42,775 nt of DNA from Protostelium mycophagum (GCA_002081555.1 MZNV01002925.1:1-42775); one strand, 5' to 3'. Shown: positions 1 to 11,414, counted from the stretch's first letter. Program-made: numbers and translations. Notes: generated by a model not told the origin, from the letters alone.

Positions 1-268
1 GATTGTTCATCATTGGAACTTGAAGAAATGTAATGCTTTTGAGATGAAAATAAACGGTAATTTTATATTTAATCCACAATGACTGCCAAGGGATTGGCAA
101 GTTTTTATGAACAGCAGAGATCTCATGGCTTCATGATGTAAAATTGAAGATCTTTTAGAATTCGTCATAAAAAGCACAAAAATTTGTGCCCCATCATCAG
201 CCAATCACAAGTTCTCACGAAATATTTCGTATGAAAATAAATTGAAAGTTCAGATAATAAAATCAGAG

Positions 269-721
269 AAAATTCGTGGAAATTTGCGAAAATACCGCGA
301 ACAAGAAATAAAAAAACTCACCCCAGAGGGCAAAATGTTCCGACACCGGGAGTCGAACCCGGGGCTCAGCGGTGAGAGCGCTGGATGTTACCGTTACACC
401 ATGTCGGACTGGCTTGTCTACAACGAGCCTGAACACATTCATGATCATCATGTAAGATGAGATCGTCGAGATCTGGTCTGGAGTTGGTTTGGGAGGTGTA
501 TATTGGCTGTACTATGTCTAAGAGAACGTTTGGGGGATAAAGTCCTGTGAAATATCAATACCAGAGCAGGAGAATGAAAAGAAAAGACAGGGCTGTGCTG
601 ACAGAGATTTTCACAAAAAATTCTGAGACACATAATACAAATATTAACCACATAATAAAAATTATGTAAACAAATCCAGAGTTTTCAGGTGACAAAATTC
701 GTGGAGATTTGCGAAAATACC
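269..721. repeat. Imperfect direct repeat either side of the tRNA gene
   Basis: A 28-base stretch at 269-296 recurs at 694-721 with one mismatch; both begin AAAATTCGTGG and end GCGAAAATACC. Weaker similarity continues for about 20 bases. The copies are 425 bp apart in the same orientation and bracket the tRNA gene. This could be a remnant of a small mobile element, since several amoebozoan retroelements insert near tRNA genes, or a chance duplication. No element coding sequence is visible between them. Confidence 0.45.
338..408 (-). tRNA. tRNA-Glu (anticodon CUC)
   Basis: On the minus strand the sequence folds as a full cloverleaf. The 7-bp acceptor stem pairs TCCGACA (408-402) with TGTCGGA (345-339). 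A short D arm follows. The anticodon stem CAGCG/CGCTG closes the loop CTCTCAC, giving anticodon CTC. The T stem CCGGG/CCCGG closes the loop TTCGACT. The base at 338 is the discriminator (A) and CCA is not encoded, as expected for a nuclear eukaryotic tRNA. No intron is present. It decodes GAG. Confidence 0.93.
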
Positions 722-1658
722 TCTGAACGAAAATTAAAAAACATCTTATGGCACATTCCAATCTTTCGGGACACTTGGAGTTCTGAATATGAGGATCTTC
801 ATCCTCACACTCAAAACATGTACGTGAAGACCGAGAGGGATATAGAAGGGTCAGGGTGGGACTGGTCTGTTTGGTTGAGTCGATACGAGAATCTCGAAAA
901 TGTATTTCTCTTGGATCTTGGAAGAGAGTTCTCTGACTTTATATCTCATCGAATAACGATGGACAACGAAGCTAGCTTGGAGAAACACAGTTTTCGCTTT
1001 TCATATCATGAAAAGCGTTCCAAATGAGAAGATATAAGAGAGAATAGAAAGAAGCGAGAGGATAGGATTACCTGCGGTGCATGATTGCTGTTGCGGTTGG
1101 GCGATTTCGGTTGGTTGATCTGTGATGAAAAAAATTTTCGGAATTCAAACGGATAAAACTCCCGCCAAGACAATGCCTCCTTCACAAGCAAACTCCAGAG
1201 TGATACTGAGGAAATATCATATATACTGCTGCTACTGACTGCAAAGTCCTAAAGTGGAATAGGATGAATGCAATCTTTTTGTAGTGCACATAGACAACCT
1301 GGTTCAATCAAATCTGGACCTTCAACGTCGCTTTGGAACACCAGTTAGACCAGATATTTCGTTCCTTTGTGGAAGAACGTCTTTGCAAAATATCGGTTGC
1401 TCTTGTGTAACTCCCAGTCTTTGGAAGCAAATTATGACTCCCAAATGCTTGATAAAAAATACACAGTATATCTCACCGAAAAATAAATCGCCAGAATAGC
1501 TCGTTCTGGGTTAATCTTACATCAATGGTGTGTACACTGATAATTCATCAACATATTTGTTTGTTGGATTGTAGCAGAGCTACATTCAAACCACGGCAGT
1601 GCAGAGTCCGAGGAATTGTTTAGACAGACAGATAACTTAAAGAGATGAAAGTTGTCGC
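409..1658. other. Unassigned region upstream of the tRNA
   Basis: I see no gene I can support here. The longest open frame, 689-1027 (+), starts from a non-ATG codon and overlaps one copy of the direct repeat. The frame at 1284-1499 is also not recognisable. AT content is high and no polyadenylation or splice pattern stands out. Bases 1-337 are likewise unassigned. Confidence 0.4.
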
Positions 1659-1664
1659 TTTATT
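1659..1664 (-). terminator. Polyadenylation signal of MROH1 overlapping the stop codon
   Basis: The minus strand reads TATTAATAAAG. The TAA stop is at 1665-1663 and AATAAA at 1664-1659 overlaps it by two bases. The signal is therefore at the very end of the coding sequence and implies an extremely short 3' UTR. Confidence 0.6.
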
Positions 1665-4600
1665 AATAGCTGTATAAGAGGCTCATGGCGTCAGCAGCTG
1701 CCTTCCTGACATCAGCGTCCCTTTCTTTTAAAAGCTCAATCAACGCTACGTCTGTTCAGCTTTTCGTTGTAGATGACCATTCAACTCACCCTTTGTGAAC
1801 AGCGCGGGACTCAGGTTGCAGGCCTTTCTCTTCTCTACGGGCAGATTGCCCAAGATAAATCCGACTAATGCGGACGCGTTGACCTTTATTTCATTCCAGT
1901 TACTCTTGAAGTAGTCAATGGACGTCATTACGTAGTAATTGACTCTGTCTGGGTAGAACTCGATCTGGACTTGTCAGGGTTGTGGATGGATGAGAAATTT
2001 CGGTGAAATCTCACCATGAGTTTGGAAAAGTCGTTCAAGAATTCTGCGTATTGGAAGTAAGAATCTGGAGAAAGTTCGCGTTCCAAGAACTGCACCACTT
2101 GGTCGAATCTGTATAGAGGTGCCAGGGTTCTTAAAGCCTTCTTACACGACGTTCTGACAGCTATACACGTCATTATGACACATCTGACATGTGATGGACA
2201 TACCCTCATTGGGGTCATCAATGTGCACCAAGATGGATGGTAGGTTGTTGTGCAATTGTTCGTAGAAAGGCTCAGCTGCCGTTCCATTGCCGAATCTGAC
2301 GAGTGCACCCAAGAGGTTAAAGGAGGCAGCTCTGATCTGGTCGTTGTCTTTATCAAACGCGGGCCTGATCCTGTGGCAGATGTTCACCAAGATGGGGGAG
2401 ATCCTCTCCTCTGCCGCCATGCCGAAGACCTGATGACGGATCAATCATCATGATGTATCTTAATGTGATGCTCTTGCTGTTATTCACCTTAGCGAGGCCG
2501 TTCATGGCCTGTTGGGCGATGTTGTCATCACGATCATCGATGGAGGACAACAATGCATCCAAGATGGTGGGAGCGTACTTGTTGCCGTCCGTGACGCCAA
2601 CAGCGACGATGTTGCCCAAACCAGTGATGCATGGGAATTTGATGGGAATGTCGACTAACCCCGCCAAGAGTCTGTTGATCAAAAAGTCTAAAAGTTTCAG
2701 ATTTCCCTGGGAATGCTCCACCATCTGGGCGTAAACCGTTGCCACGACATACTGACAGGTGTCAGACTGACATGATGACGTGTCTTGTACTGACCTTTTG
2801 TCCGAGGTAGTTTGCCTTCATGTAGGGCAATAGAGTCTCGCACATGGGCTCCTTCAACTCTGGGTGTGTTCGGCATAACGCAGAGACAAATGTGTTCATC
2901 GCAGAGGGGTATTCTTTGGACTGCAGCTTGCTGGAAAGTCCTGGAAATTTCAGCATCCGAAATTTCCGGGAAAATGTTGTACTGACCCTCTTTGTGCCAG
3001 CTGGCGAGCACTTGTTCGTCTTCTACTCTGTCCAACAACTGTCGTATCGCGGCCACAGCTTGTCTGTACACGTCAGATGACGTCATCACGTGTACAAAGA
3101 CTCACTCTGCGGATTCAGGGTTTGAAGTCCCATTGCAAGCTCCAACTCTTAGCAAGAGATGAGATGCCAGTTTTGCGTAGTTTGATGTGGCAAAATTTTG
3201 CTGCTTTTCCATCTGAAGAATCTCGTTTAACGCGCAAGTGGCCTGTAGGTGTCATGAAATTTCGGTGAAATTTCAAGTTACGTACAGACATGGAAGCGTG
3301 GGTGGCGGTGAGGCCCTTGTCAGACTTGTCTTCGTAAAGATGAAGGTTGCTCATCAGGTCGATCAGATGCTCCACACTCTTTGCGGCTAAGGTGTCGTCT
3401 CTTGCTAACAAATACTCAGCGTCAATTTCGGTGTTGAAAATGCCGGAGCTTTGCGCATCTTCATTTTGCTGTGGCAAAGCCACATCGGTTGTCTTTACAG
3501 CATGTTGAATGTGTCAACTTGAGTTATTCTTTGCCACAGCAATGTTACAGCGGCTGCCTATACTATAAAGAATTCACATCATGTCGAATGCGTCGAGTTT
3601 TGCTGCATCTTTGCGCATCATTTTTTTCGCTGTGGCAAAGCCACAGCGGTTAATTTATACATATATAAATAATACGTGATCAATTCACAACGGTTGTCTT
3701 ATACATATTAATCTCAAAGATGTCAAGTCTTTGCGCATTTCTTTTCGCTGTGGCGAGTTGTCCATAACATAATCAATCCGCACAGACACAAGTGACTCAC
3801 CTATGGCATGGAAAGACTTGACGATATAGTTTGGATGTGGGATACTTGACTTGAGCAGTTGATCGATGACTAAGAGTAAGTGATGATGAGCCATGCTCTG
3901 GATGGCATGGAGTGTTCCGTTCATCGTCTGATCGCTTGTGATGTCGCCCATCGCTTTGTTCATTCCTTCGATGATGACTCCCACCTTGGGCTCCAGCTCC
4001 GCACCTGACACGTGTCATTTTGACGTTTTGACATTCGTCATCATTCACATCGACTTCCACAGCACATCCTCAAAGTACCGAAAATCAGATAAAACTCGAC
4101 AAAAATGACGCATTTGACAGATGACAGATGACAGATGACATATGACATATGACAGCTGTTACCTCTCAGTTTGATGAGACCATTTAGGACGACACATGTT
4201 CCACTGGTTGAACTGACTTCGACATCTGTCAGTCCGACCAGAAGATTCTCCAGCAACTGCGGCAGCTCGTCCTTGTTCACCAGCTTGGACAACTCCCTGG
4301 ACATCTACAACCGTCACGTGACCGCTTCTACAACGGAACAAAATATGGTGCCCACCTCGTGCGCGATGGAGAACTGTTCGTTCAACTCTTCGGTGTCTAT
4401 GCGGCTCTTGTATTCACCAAAAGAAGCGAGCTCCTTGACATGATCTAATCTGGGCACAGTGTCCAGGTTGGTCTTCAAAACCTGAGATTTCCGTGAGATT
4501 TCGGCGGGAAAGGGTTTACGTACGTAATCGATGTAGAGGGCGATGTGGATGGCTTGTACGGCGGAGATTCTGACGGTTGTTACTGAGTCTGTTACTCTGG

Positions 4601-7600
4601 GGATCAACATGGCGATGGTGTTTCCGCAAGCGACAAAGGACTTCTCCCTCTACAACGCATGAGTGATATCATATGACGTGGTGATGACGTCATCACCTTG
4701 GGGTTGTCCAGGTCTGAAACTTTGATCTCGGCACACTTTTTCAATAAGTATAAAACTGTGCCCGTTGCCTTCTCCCTCTGTACAGAGTCTGAAGATCTGT
4801 CCCAATTAATTGTGTCGACGAAATTTCGGAGAAATTTCTCACCTTACTACGGGTTCTATGGACAAGAAGATTCTGCAGAGACAATCGATTGTGGGATCAC
4901 TTGCCAAAAGACTCGCAAATACGGTATTCACCCCTTCCAGCATCTACAACGCTTCAGCACACCCTTTCCACAATCTACAACGATGTAGATTCACCTTGAT
5001 GTCCTTGATCTGTGGCATCGCGTAGAAAGACGCGACCTTGGTTAAGACCTCCTTCTCCAACTCGGGTGGGACGACCGGCTCCAGCAACAGCAGACTTGAC
5101 GCGGCTTGTAACGCCAAAGTCAAGATGTTGTCGGAGATCTCTTCGGGCTTCGCGCCCTTGGCTTGTGTCTGCGATGTGGTGATCATCATGCTGATGACTT
5201 GCTGTAGGAGCTCGTCTCTTTGCTTCAGGATATATTCTTTTTTGAGGTGGCTGGGGCTCATGGCTTTTGCGATGAGGTCGATGGTCTTCAAGAGGCATTC
5301 CTGGTATTTTCAGAATTGGCGGGGAATTTGAATTTTGAATGTGGTCACCTTTGCAGGCAAAGACTTGAGCTTGGGCATTGCTGGCTTCAAATGGTTGATA
5401 ATAGAAACGTCGATACGTGCGGTGATCAATCTACAACTGTATAAATCCCCGAAAAATGACCGTTATTTCGCACCATATCAAAGAATTCAAATTTTAAACT
5501 CACGTGGGCTGACTGTACGCGGCGATGTAACCGAAAGCCAACACGGTAGAGTTGTTGAGTTCGCCAGGTGCAGCCTCTTTAGGCTTGCTGCTGAAGAACC
5601 CTCCACTCTTCTTCTCAGCCGGCTTTGTGGGGTTCTGGAGCTTCTCCAGGACCATGTCAAGATGGGTGACACTGCAGTATCCCATACCCTGGATTCGTTC
5701 AGTACATATTAGATCTTGAATCTGTCAAATGACCGCCATTTTTGCACTGAAATTTGTTTTTGAGATCCTGTCTACAACGATGTAGAACCCACCTGAGCGA
5801 AACCCAGACGTTGTTGTTCGTTGTTGGAATCCACAGAGGCGATCATCCCCTCCACCCGGGTTCGAACCGTCTCCTTGTGGTTTAATTTTTGCAAAGTGAG
5901 ACCGAGTTGCTTGAAGGCCACCCTCTTTAGCTCCGGATCGTTGTTGTAAGTGTCTAGTTGTGTGGCCAGTTGGTTCGCGTACCCTGCCGTCCAGTCGTCA
6001 TCGTTGACCATCTTGATCGTCTCGGCTAAAAGTCTAAAAATGTATCAATCTACAATCCTGTACATCCGCTCATAGGGTTGTGTCGACAATATATATATGT
6101 CGACAATATAAAGATGTCGACAAGTGTAGATAGACACACACCTCAGAATGAGATCCTCCCACGCTTGTGCCTTGAAGTCATTTGTGTTGGCCTCTAAGTA
6201 AGATACCAACTTTGGAATAGCAGAATCCCACATATCGCATATAGAAGGGTGGAGCACTGGTCCGATGCTCTTCATGGCTGCCAACGCATTCGCTCCTGTG
6301 CTACATCGGAATATGTTTTTTAATCTTACTTTGTGATTGTCTACAACTCTGTAGTGTGTCACTGTGGCTCTGCCACATCTACAATTCTTCACAAAAATGG
6401 GTTAACCATCATGCGTTGCCAGCACCGTCTCAAAAAAATAAAACACTTCTTCCGTCTACAACTACAAAAACAACATTTTACATCGTTGTAGATACATACC
6501 TACACCACCCCTCCTGAGGGGTGTGTTCACAACCACCATCAACCTGGCGATAATAGCCTGAGGCTTTGGCAGATTGACAGCTCGGTCAAAGTCTATGTAA
6601 TAGTCCGCGGCCTCACTATCTCGCTTTACACCACCAATGTGTGCGATTGCCTTGCACACTGTCCCGATACTGGCAGTGTACTTGGGATTCACGAGGGCCT
6701 CTAAGATGGTGGGCCACAGGACCTTTTTCCGTCAGTATCATTGGTGGCGGGTTTAGGGTTTAGGTGGTGGAGATTTTATGTGGTGAAGACGTGGCGGCAG
6801 AGCCGAAGATTTGTTCGGTGCAAATAACTTCTGTTGTCTTTGTCTTCGCCGATAGAGGTGATCGTGTCCGCCACATCACCCGCTTCTCATTCTAATAAAA
6901 TCTAACGATGACGTCATCACTCACCGGGTGCATCGCGTCGATCGTTGTAGATGCCAAATTGAGGATATTGTCACACAAGGTCCTCAGCTCCTCCAAAGTC
7001 ACGGCGTTTGGATCCGAGGTCTTCTCCTTGCTTCTAATCTCCTTCTCCTTGTCTATATCTGCGTCCGTGATGCTGGCATTGGTTATGATGAACTCTACAA
7101 GCGTCTCTCCTCCTGTTTCAAATCAATGAAAAGGTTTCATTGTGATGGGAAATCCTCGTTCTTGGAAAATAAAATCTTTGGGCGTTTCTGCAAAGGCACT
7201 GCAATTACTTACCGCGATTCGCGGTAACTTAACGTACAATTAACGTGCGAAAGTTTGACATACTTATAGAGGCAGAGACGCCACATTCAACACCATATCT
7301 GTCTTACTGACCTTCATGAGAGAGGTAATCATGTGCTGCCATGGAGATGACCACCTGTGCGAGCTCCCTCTTAATCTTCAAGTCTTTCTCATTCGCAATT
7401 AAAGGCTTGATGCCGGTGACCAACAATCCCCTCTTGTCTTCGAATTCCTTGACTGACACGTGTCACCTCAAATTTCACAGAAATCTCGTCGAAAATTCGA
7501 GGAAAACTCACCCAGACGTGTGACGAGATGCTTCAGAAGGGCGATTCCCCCGAGCTTCATTTTTTGATCCGAGCTCTGTTTGCTGTTCAATTTGTCCAAT

Positions 7601-8942
7601 AAAAATGAGGCTATCTCGTCTGAGAAGACGAGACCCAAGGTCTGGTAACATCTGAGCAGCTCGTTGTAGTTCTTTATCGCGTTAGAGTCATTTCCTTGCG
7701 GAATAACACAAGCGAGGGGGTAAAGCTCCGCCATCAATTTCTGTAATTGTGGGTCTAACACTCGGCTGCCGCCCTTAACACAGACGTCTAATACCACGTT
7801 GAGACCTGTCGAATATGTCAGATCTGACAGGTGTCGTATGTCACCTTGTGTCACTGGGAGTTGTTCTTTTTCTTTCTTGTAGATGGCCATGATGGTGGGT
7901 AGTAACTTGACCAAATTTGTTTCAAAGATCTCTCTGTCTAAGCAAGCAGAGATGCATCCCAGAGCTTGTATACTGATGGTTCTGACCTTTGCCTCTTTAG
8001 CTTGCAGCCAGTTGCTAAAGATGATCTCGTATGCGGGGAAGACATCTGAAGAGAAGGTGCTGTGGGTGATGTCTTTGTTCTTCCCTCTATCGATGTTGGC
8101 CACGTATGTGTTGACCGCATCGCAGAATTGGCTGATAGTCGATGCGAAAACCCATCTCATGTTATCATGTTTGATGGAGGCCAGGACGGGTAAGATACGA
8201 GCAAAGACTTCCTTCATACGAGGGACGACATCCAAAGGGTTGGCGGTTGCAAAGTCACCTAGTGTCTTTATGATGAAATAATGGGGCACTGTTCCGACCG
8301 TGAACTTGGACAACAGCTCAGTCAAGATTTCGTCGGGAAAACGAACACCTAAAGAGACTAATACTGATGAGGCGGCACCCTGCCATTCTGGAATGACTTC
8401 CTGGATGATCTGAGTTTAAATACGATGAGAATTAGATTACTTTTGTGTCGGCAGTCATCTCTGCCATGGCTAAAGTGACGAGCGAGACGGCCAAATGTGG
8501 AGAGATCTGATCATTTTTAGGGAGTCAAAATCAGGGTATATGATCACCTCATCTCTCCTCTGGTCTAAAATGTTACATATGATATTTAACAACTGAATTC
8601 TATGTCCTGTACTGATAGACTAGAAGTAAGATCAATCATTGTCAAGCAATAAGATCTGACCTTTGAGTTCTTTCTGATGTGATCGGCAGCAGCACCAATA
8701 ACCAAGTTGGGTTGTTTCTTTCCAATGTCTTGAAGAGATTTGGTCATGCCGTATTTCGCAGTGGGGTCAGCATCGTGAGCGACAGCCACTAACTCGGTGA
8801 CGATCTCTTTGAGGACGTCAGCTCAAAGACGATATGGAACTGCCCTACCGTCGATCTTGCCACCCGTTTGATAACCGGATCCATCTGTCTTGGGTTCCTG
8901 GTCTATTGATTTCTTCTGGCCGAAGAAAGAAGATGAGGACAT
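1663..8942 (-). CDS. mroh1: MROH1 / HEATR7A-like maestro heat-like repeat protein
   Basis: A large all-alpha HEAT-repeat protein, roughly 1,700 residues, interrupted by about 30 short introns. The start is ATG at 8942-8940, opening a 30-residue leader (MSSSSFFGQKK...). A conserved block near 8325-7510 contains VPHYFIIKTLGDFA, HDNMRWVFASTISQF and NWLQAKEAKVRTISIQALG. The C-terminal block contains YFKSNWNEIKVNASALVGF and ends LLKERDADVRKAAADAMSLL followed by TAA. These line up, in order, with the N- and C-terminal parts of vertebrate MROH1 as I remember it. In Dictyostelium, Mroh1 is a lysosomal regulator recruited by WASH-generated actin, so a role on endolysosomes is inferred. Exons are joined by 36-50 nt introns; one near 3425-3800 is much longer. 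Internal exon borders are approximate, but family and ends are firm. A small divergent gene lies upstream. Confidence 0.88.
1970..2014 (-). repeat. Palindromic GAAATTTC-class intron in MROH1
   Basis: A 45-nt intron starting GTGAGATTTCACCGAAATTTC and ending CCTGACAAG. GAAATTTC-type half-sites face each other and can fold into a short hairpin just after the donor. The same arrangement recurs in several other introns of this window. Confidence 0.7.
3243..3285 (-). repeat. Introner-like intron in MROH1
   Basis: A 43-nt intron beginning GTACGTAACTTGAAATTTC and ending ATGACACCTACAG. Its first 19 bases are identical to those of a separase intron at 19418-19453. Its 3' half resembles the separase intron at 25335-25384. 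Splicing joins HASMS to ATCALNEILQ in frame. Confidence 0.75.
3452..3760. repeat. Triplicated hairpin element inside a long MROH1 intron
   Basis: Three related copies of TTTGCGCAT(N)CGCTGTGGC occur at about 3450, 3610 and 3725. Two continue into the perfect inverted repeat GTGGCAAAGCCAC (3471-3483 and 3631-3645), a 5-6 bp stem with an AAA loop; the third is cut off. The block sits inside an intron of roughly 370 nt, the longest in the gene. Related GGCAAAGCC hairpins occur in other long introns (27659-27673, 33287-33298, 33571-33583) and at 25576-25590. Confidence 0.6.
4482..4523 (-). repeat. Introner-like intron in MROH1
   Basis: A 42-nt intron beginning GTACGTAAACCC, with two facing GAAATCTC half-sites before the acceptor TCAG. 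It combines the GTACGTAA donor of the intron at 3243-3285 with a GGCGGGAA box (read on the plus strand). Exons IHIALYIDY and VLKTNLDTV join in frame. Confidence 0.65.
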
Positions 8943-9266
8943 GTTCCTTCTCGCGAAGCCGAAGGATTTAAATACAAATTACGTACACGATTGCACAACT
9001 TTGGCGAGTTGTAGAAATGTCAGAATCGTTGGAGAAAGACTCTACCGGATTTACGCGAATTTGAGACTTGGATGACGTCATTCACGATTTCTGGAAGTCT
9101 GTAAAAGCCACGTCACACTTCACGGAAAAAGCCGCAATCGTTTGCGTTTTCCCGGAAGGTGCCCGAAGACCTGGAGACTTTGATGTAACGGCTATTACAA
9201 ATTTATCAAAACAACAAAAACCGACACAACCAAGCGGCAACACATCACCGCAACTCTTCAACGACT
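8943..9266. promoter_or_regulatory. Divergent intergenic promoter region
   Basis: These 324 bp separate the MROH1 start codon (minus strand) from the first ATG of the small plus-strand gene at 9267, so both promoters must lie here. I cannot point to a convincing TATA box. The plus-strand frame is open over much of it, but only from non-ATG codons. Confidence 0.35.
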
Positions 9267-9566
9267 ATGCCAGATAAGCTGGTAGATACACAACAACAAC
9301 ACAACACACAGACACACATGAACCCGGAACAACAGGACAAGTTCTCAAGCAATCTGTTTGACATAGAGAGGATACTCTTCGAAGGCTTAGAAGGCAATTG
9401 TACAGAGGCTATGACCACAGATCAAACCTACCCATCAACGATGATCACACTGGACAACTCCTTTATGGACGAAGTCGAAGGACAATTTCTCGCAGACAGC
9501 TGGCTGGACGAGAACGGCGACGATATAAGGATGTATGTAAGCGATGAACCTGAGTATGTTTATTGA
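9267..9566 (+). CDS. Small acidic hypothetical protein
   Basis: An intron-free frame of 99 residues from ATG at 9267 to TGA at 9564-9566. The first 25 residues are rich in Gln, Asn, Thr and His. The rest is strongly acidic (FEGLEGNCTEAM, FMDEVEGQFLADSWLDENGDD), with no signal peptide or membrane segment. Gene status rests on the ATG, the biased acidic composition, the divergent arrangement with MROH1, and an AATAAA signal about 80 bp after the stop. I do not recognise a family. Acidic stretches with bulky hydrophobic residues can act as activation domains, but nothing here proves that. Confidence 0.45.
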   Translation: MPDKLVDTQQQHNTQTHMNPEQQDKFSSNLFDIERILFEGLEGNCTEAMTTDQTYPSTMITLDNSFMDEVEGQFLADSWLDENGDDIRMYVSDEPEYVY

Positions 9567-9644
9567 AGATAGACATAGAACTGGGTTATCATCGGCTGAC
9601 GATACCTACATCATGGACCAATTCTGAACGACACCTTGTACATA

Positions 9645-9650
9645 AATAAA
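9645..9650 (+). terminator. Polyadenylation signal AATAAA
   Basis: AATAAA lies 79 bp past the stop codon of the acidic protein gene, in CATAAATAAATG. This is a suitable distance for a eukaryotic 3' end. Confidence 0.45.
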
Positions 9651-9884
9651 TGACGATACGGATTCAACACAAACTTTCCACAGCTCCTACTCAGAGGAAT
9701 GTACCACAACGATCTTGCGACACGAATAAATTATTCCAAGGCATTGCATTTTTACTTCACCCAACATTCATCGCAATCTTCTATGTCCGGTATATCATTG
9801 AAAATGATTGTACATGATCAACACTCTTACACATTCATCGTGAAAGACATGATGGACTCAACCAAATCAAAATCGTCAAATAAT

Positions 9885-10954
9885 TTATAGTGATGACGTG
9901 CACACCAACTGGAGGTTCACCAGTGAACAGTTTCCGCTGATACAGTCCGTGCTCTTCCCACAGAGGAACAAGTTTGGTTGAGGGCAACGGCCAGTGCTGG
10001 GGTCGCAAGTGCCAGAAGAGCAGCTCGTGTTTTGGCACAAGTTGGTGGACGGCTTGCAGTGCTTGTCGACGCCGGCGAAGGTGTCGGCCCTGCAGACCTT
10101 GTGCATGTCAGTTTGATGCGAAAGTTCAAAGATGTTTACCTGATCGACCCCGCAGGCGGCATCAGAGAGACAGATGTTAGATGTTGTTGCGATGGGAGAA
10201 GAAGTGGATGTCATCAATGATGTTGTCGACGATGTTGTCGATGATGTCGTCGACGATGTTGAGGATGTTGTCGACGATGTTGAGGATGTCGTCGACGATG
10301 TTGAGGATGTCGTCGACGATGTTGAGGATGTTGTCGTCGATGTCGTCGATGTGGTGGCTGGTGCAGAATAAATTTGGAATTTAAAGTGGACACGAGAAGT
10401 GACGTCGACGGAGGTGGTGGATGCGATGAGCGTCTTCTGAGGTTGGACCGTCACCAACTTCGAGTTGGCTTTGCTGGTCATCGTCCATGTTCCAGCCTGA
10501 TCTCCGCTCGTCACTCGGTCTGCATAGAATCTCTCCCACTTGCGAACGTGTCTGTATGATGTGAGCTGATGGAGAGAGTGAAGGTCTTACGGTCTGGTGG
10601 CCCTGAGGGATTTCTTTCCGGCCTGCTCTGCGGACACCCAAAGGGATAATTGCGTGTCTTGAAGGTTCCACGTGTTGTCTGATGAATCTTTGGATAGGAG
10701 GTACACAGCTGCCGTCGTTTGAGAGGCACCCATCACGAGCCGAGAACTACCAGTTGTGCGCGCAAAAGACTGATCTTCAGTAGAATAGAGGAGCACCTGT
10801 GGATGATGAGTCGATGATAGAGGTTTATTCTCCCTACCTTCACGCCAGAGGAAGGGATGTCTGAAGCGTCCTCTATGAAGATATTACCTCTCTCGACCAC
10901 GACAGAAGATAGAGCTGAACCGATGAGCAATGCGAAAAAGGTGGAGAGCATCAT
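9885..10954 (-). CDS. Secreted Ser/Thr-rich, Cys-rich protein
   Basis: The start ATG at 10954-10952 opens a typical signal peptide (MMLSTFFALLIGSALSS). A globular region of about 140 residues follows (VYLLSKDSSDNTWNLQDTQL, HVRKWERFYADRVTSGD). Next comes a roughly 50-residue tract of only Ser and Thr (TTSSTS repeats). The protein ends in a Cys-rich module (CQNTSCSSGTCDPSTGRC, CISGNC) and stops TAA at 9885. Three short introns are read, including one of 42 nt ending CTGACATGCACAAG; because that length is a multiple of three, the frame stays open through it. The Cys module resembles those of slime-mould fibro-slime proteins. The Ser/Thr tract would be an O-glycosylated spacer. Extracellular or matrix location is inferred; there is no catalytic signature. 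The neighbouring TOS1-X8-LamG gene on the same strand is also secreted. Confidence 0.68.
10221..10352. repeat. 21-bp tandem repeat coding for the Ser/Thr tract
   Basis: About four copies of a 21-bp unit of the form GATGTTGAGGATGTYGTCGAC, with partial and degenerate copies on both sides. On the minus strand it codes for the TTSSTSS tract of the gene at 9885-10954. The plus strand stays open and would read as an acidic DDVVDDVEDV peptide. That plus-strand frame is most likely a by-product of the repeat. Confidence 0.8.
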
Positions 10955-11414
10955 GTGTCTGTCTTCTGTTGGTGTTGATATGCCAAGAAAGAGAAAAATA
11001 CTCGATTTCCACAGAAACAAAAATGCTTTGGCATCTTGAACTTTGACATCTGTGACGCGCGATGTCATGATTAATTGGATTTCGGTGTCAAATATTGTTC
11101 CCAATCGAAGATATTTCTTCCAGATCCGCGGATGTGTGTTTACATCATCTGAGATAAAATATGGAGCACGCACACGAATTCGCCTCAGTTACCGCAGAAT
11201 CGCGGGAACGAACTTGATCATAGGGTGTTCCAAACTTTTTCCAAAAAAAGGTTTTCCCTTGAGGGAAACCCAATCAGCCAGGAATTGGTCCTTCCCCATA
11301 AATGCAGTTGTGCTCTAGCAACGCTTTGCATCTTCCGACATAGAAATCTTAACCTTAGAAAATATGATTGTGATTTTTTTACTGTTCTTCTTTTATATTT
11401 GACATTATTTGATA

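Noticed and set aside
10174-10384. Acidic plus-strand protein of DDVEDVV repeats
   Set aside because: It is antisense to the Ser/Thr tract and comes from the 21-bp repeat, with no independent gene signals.
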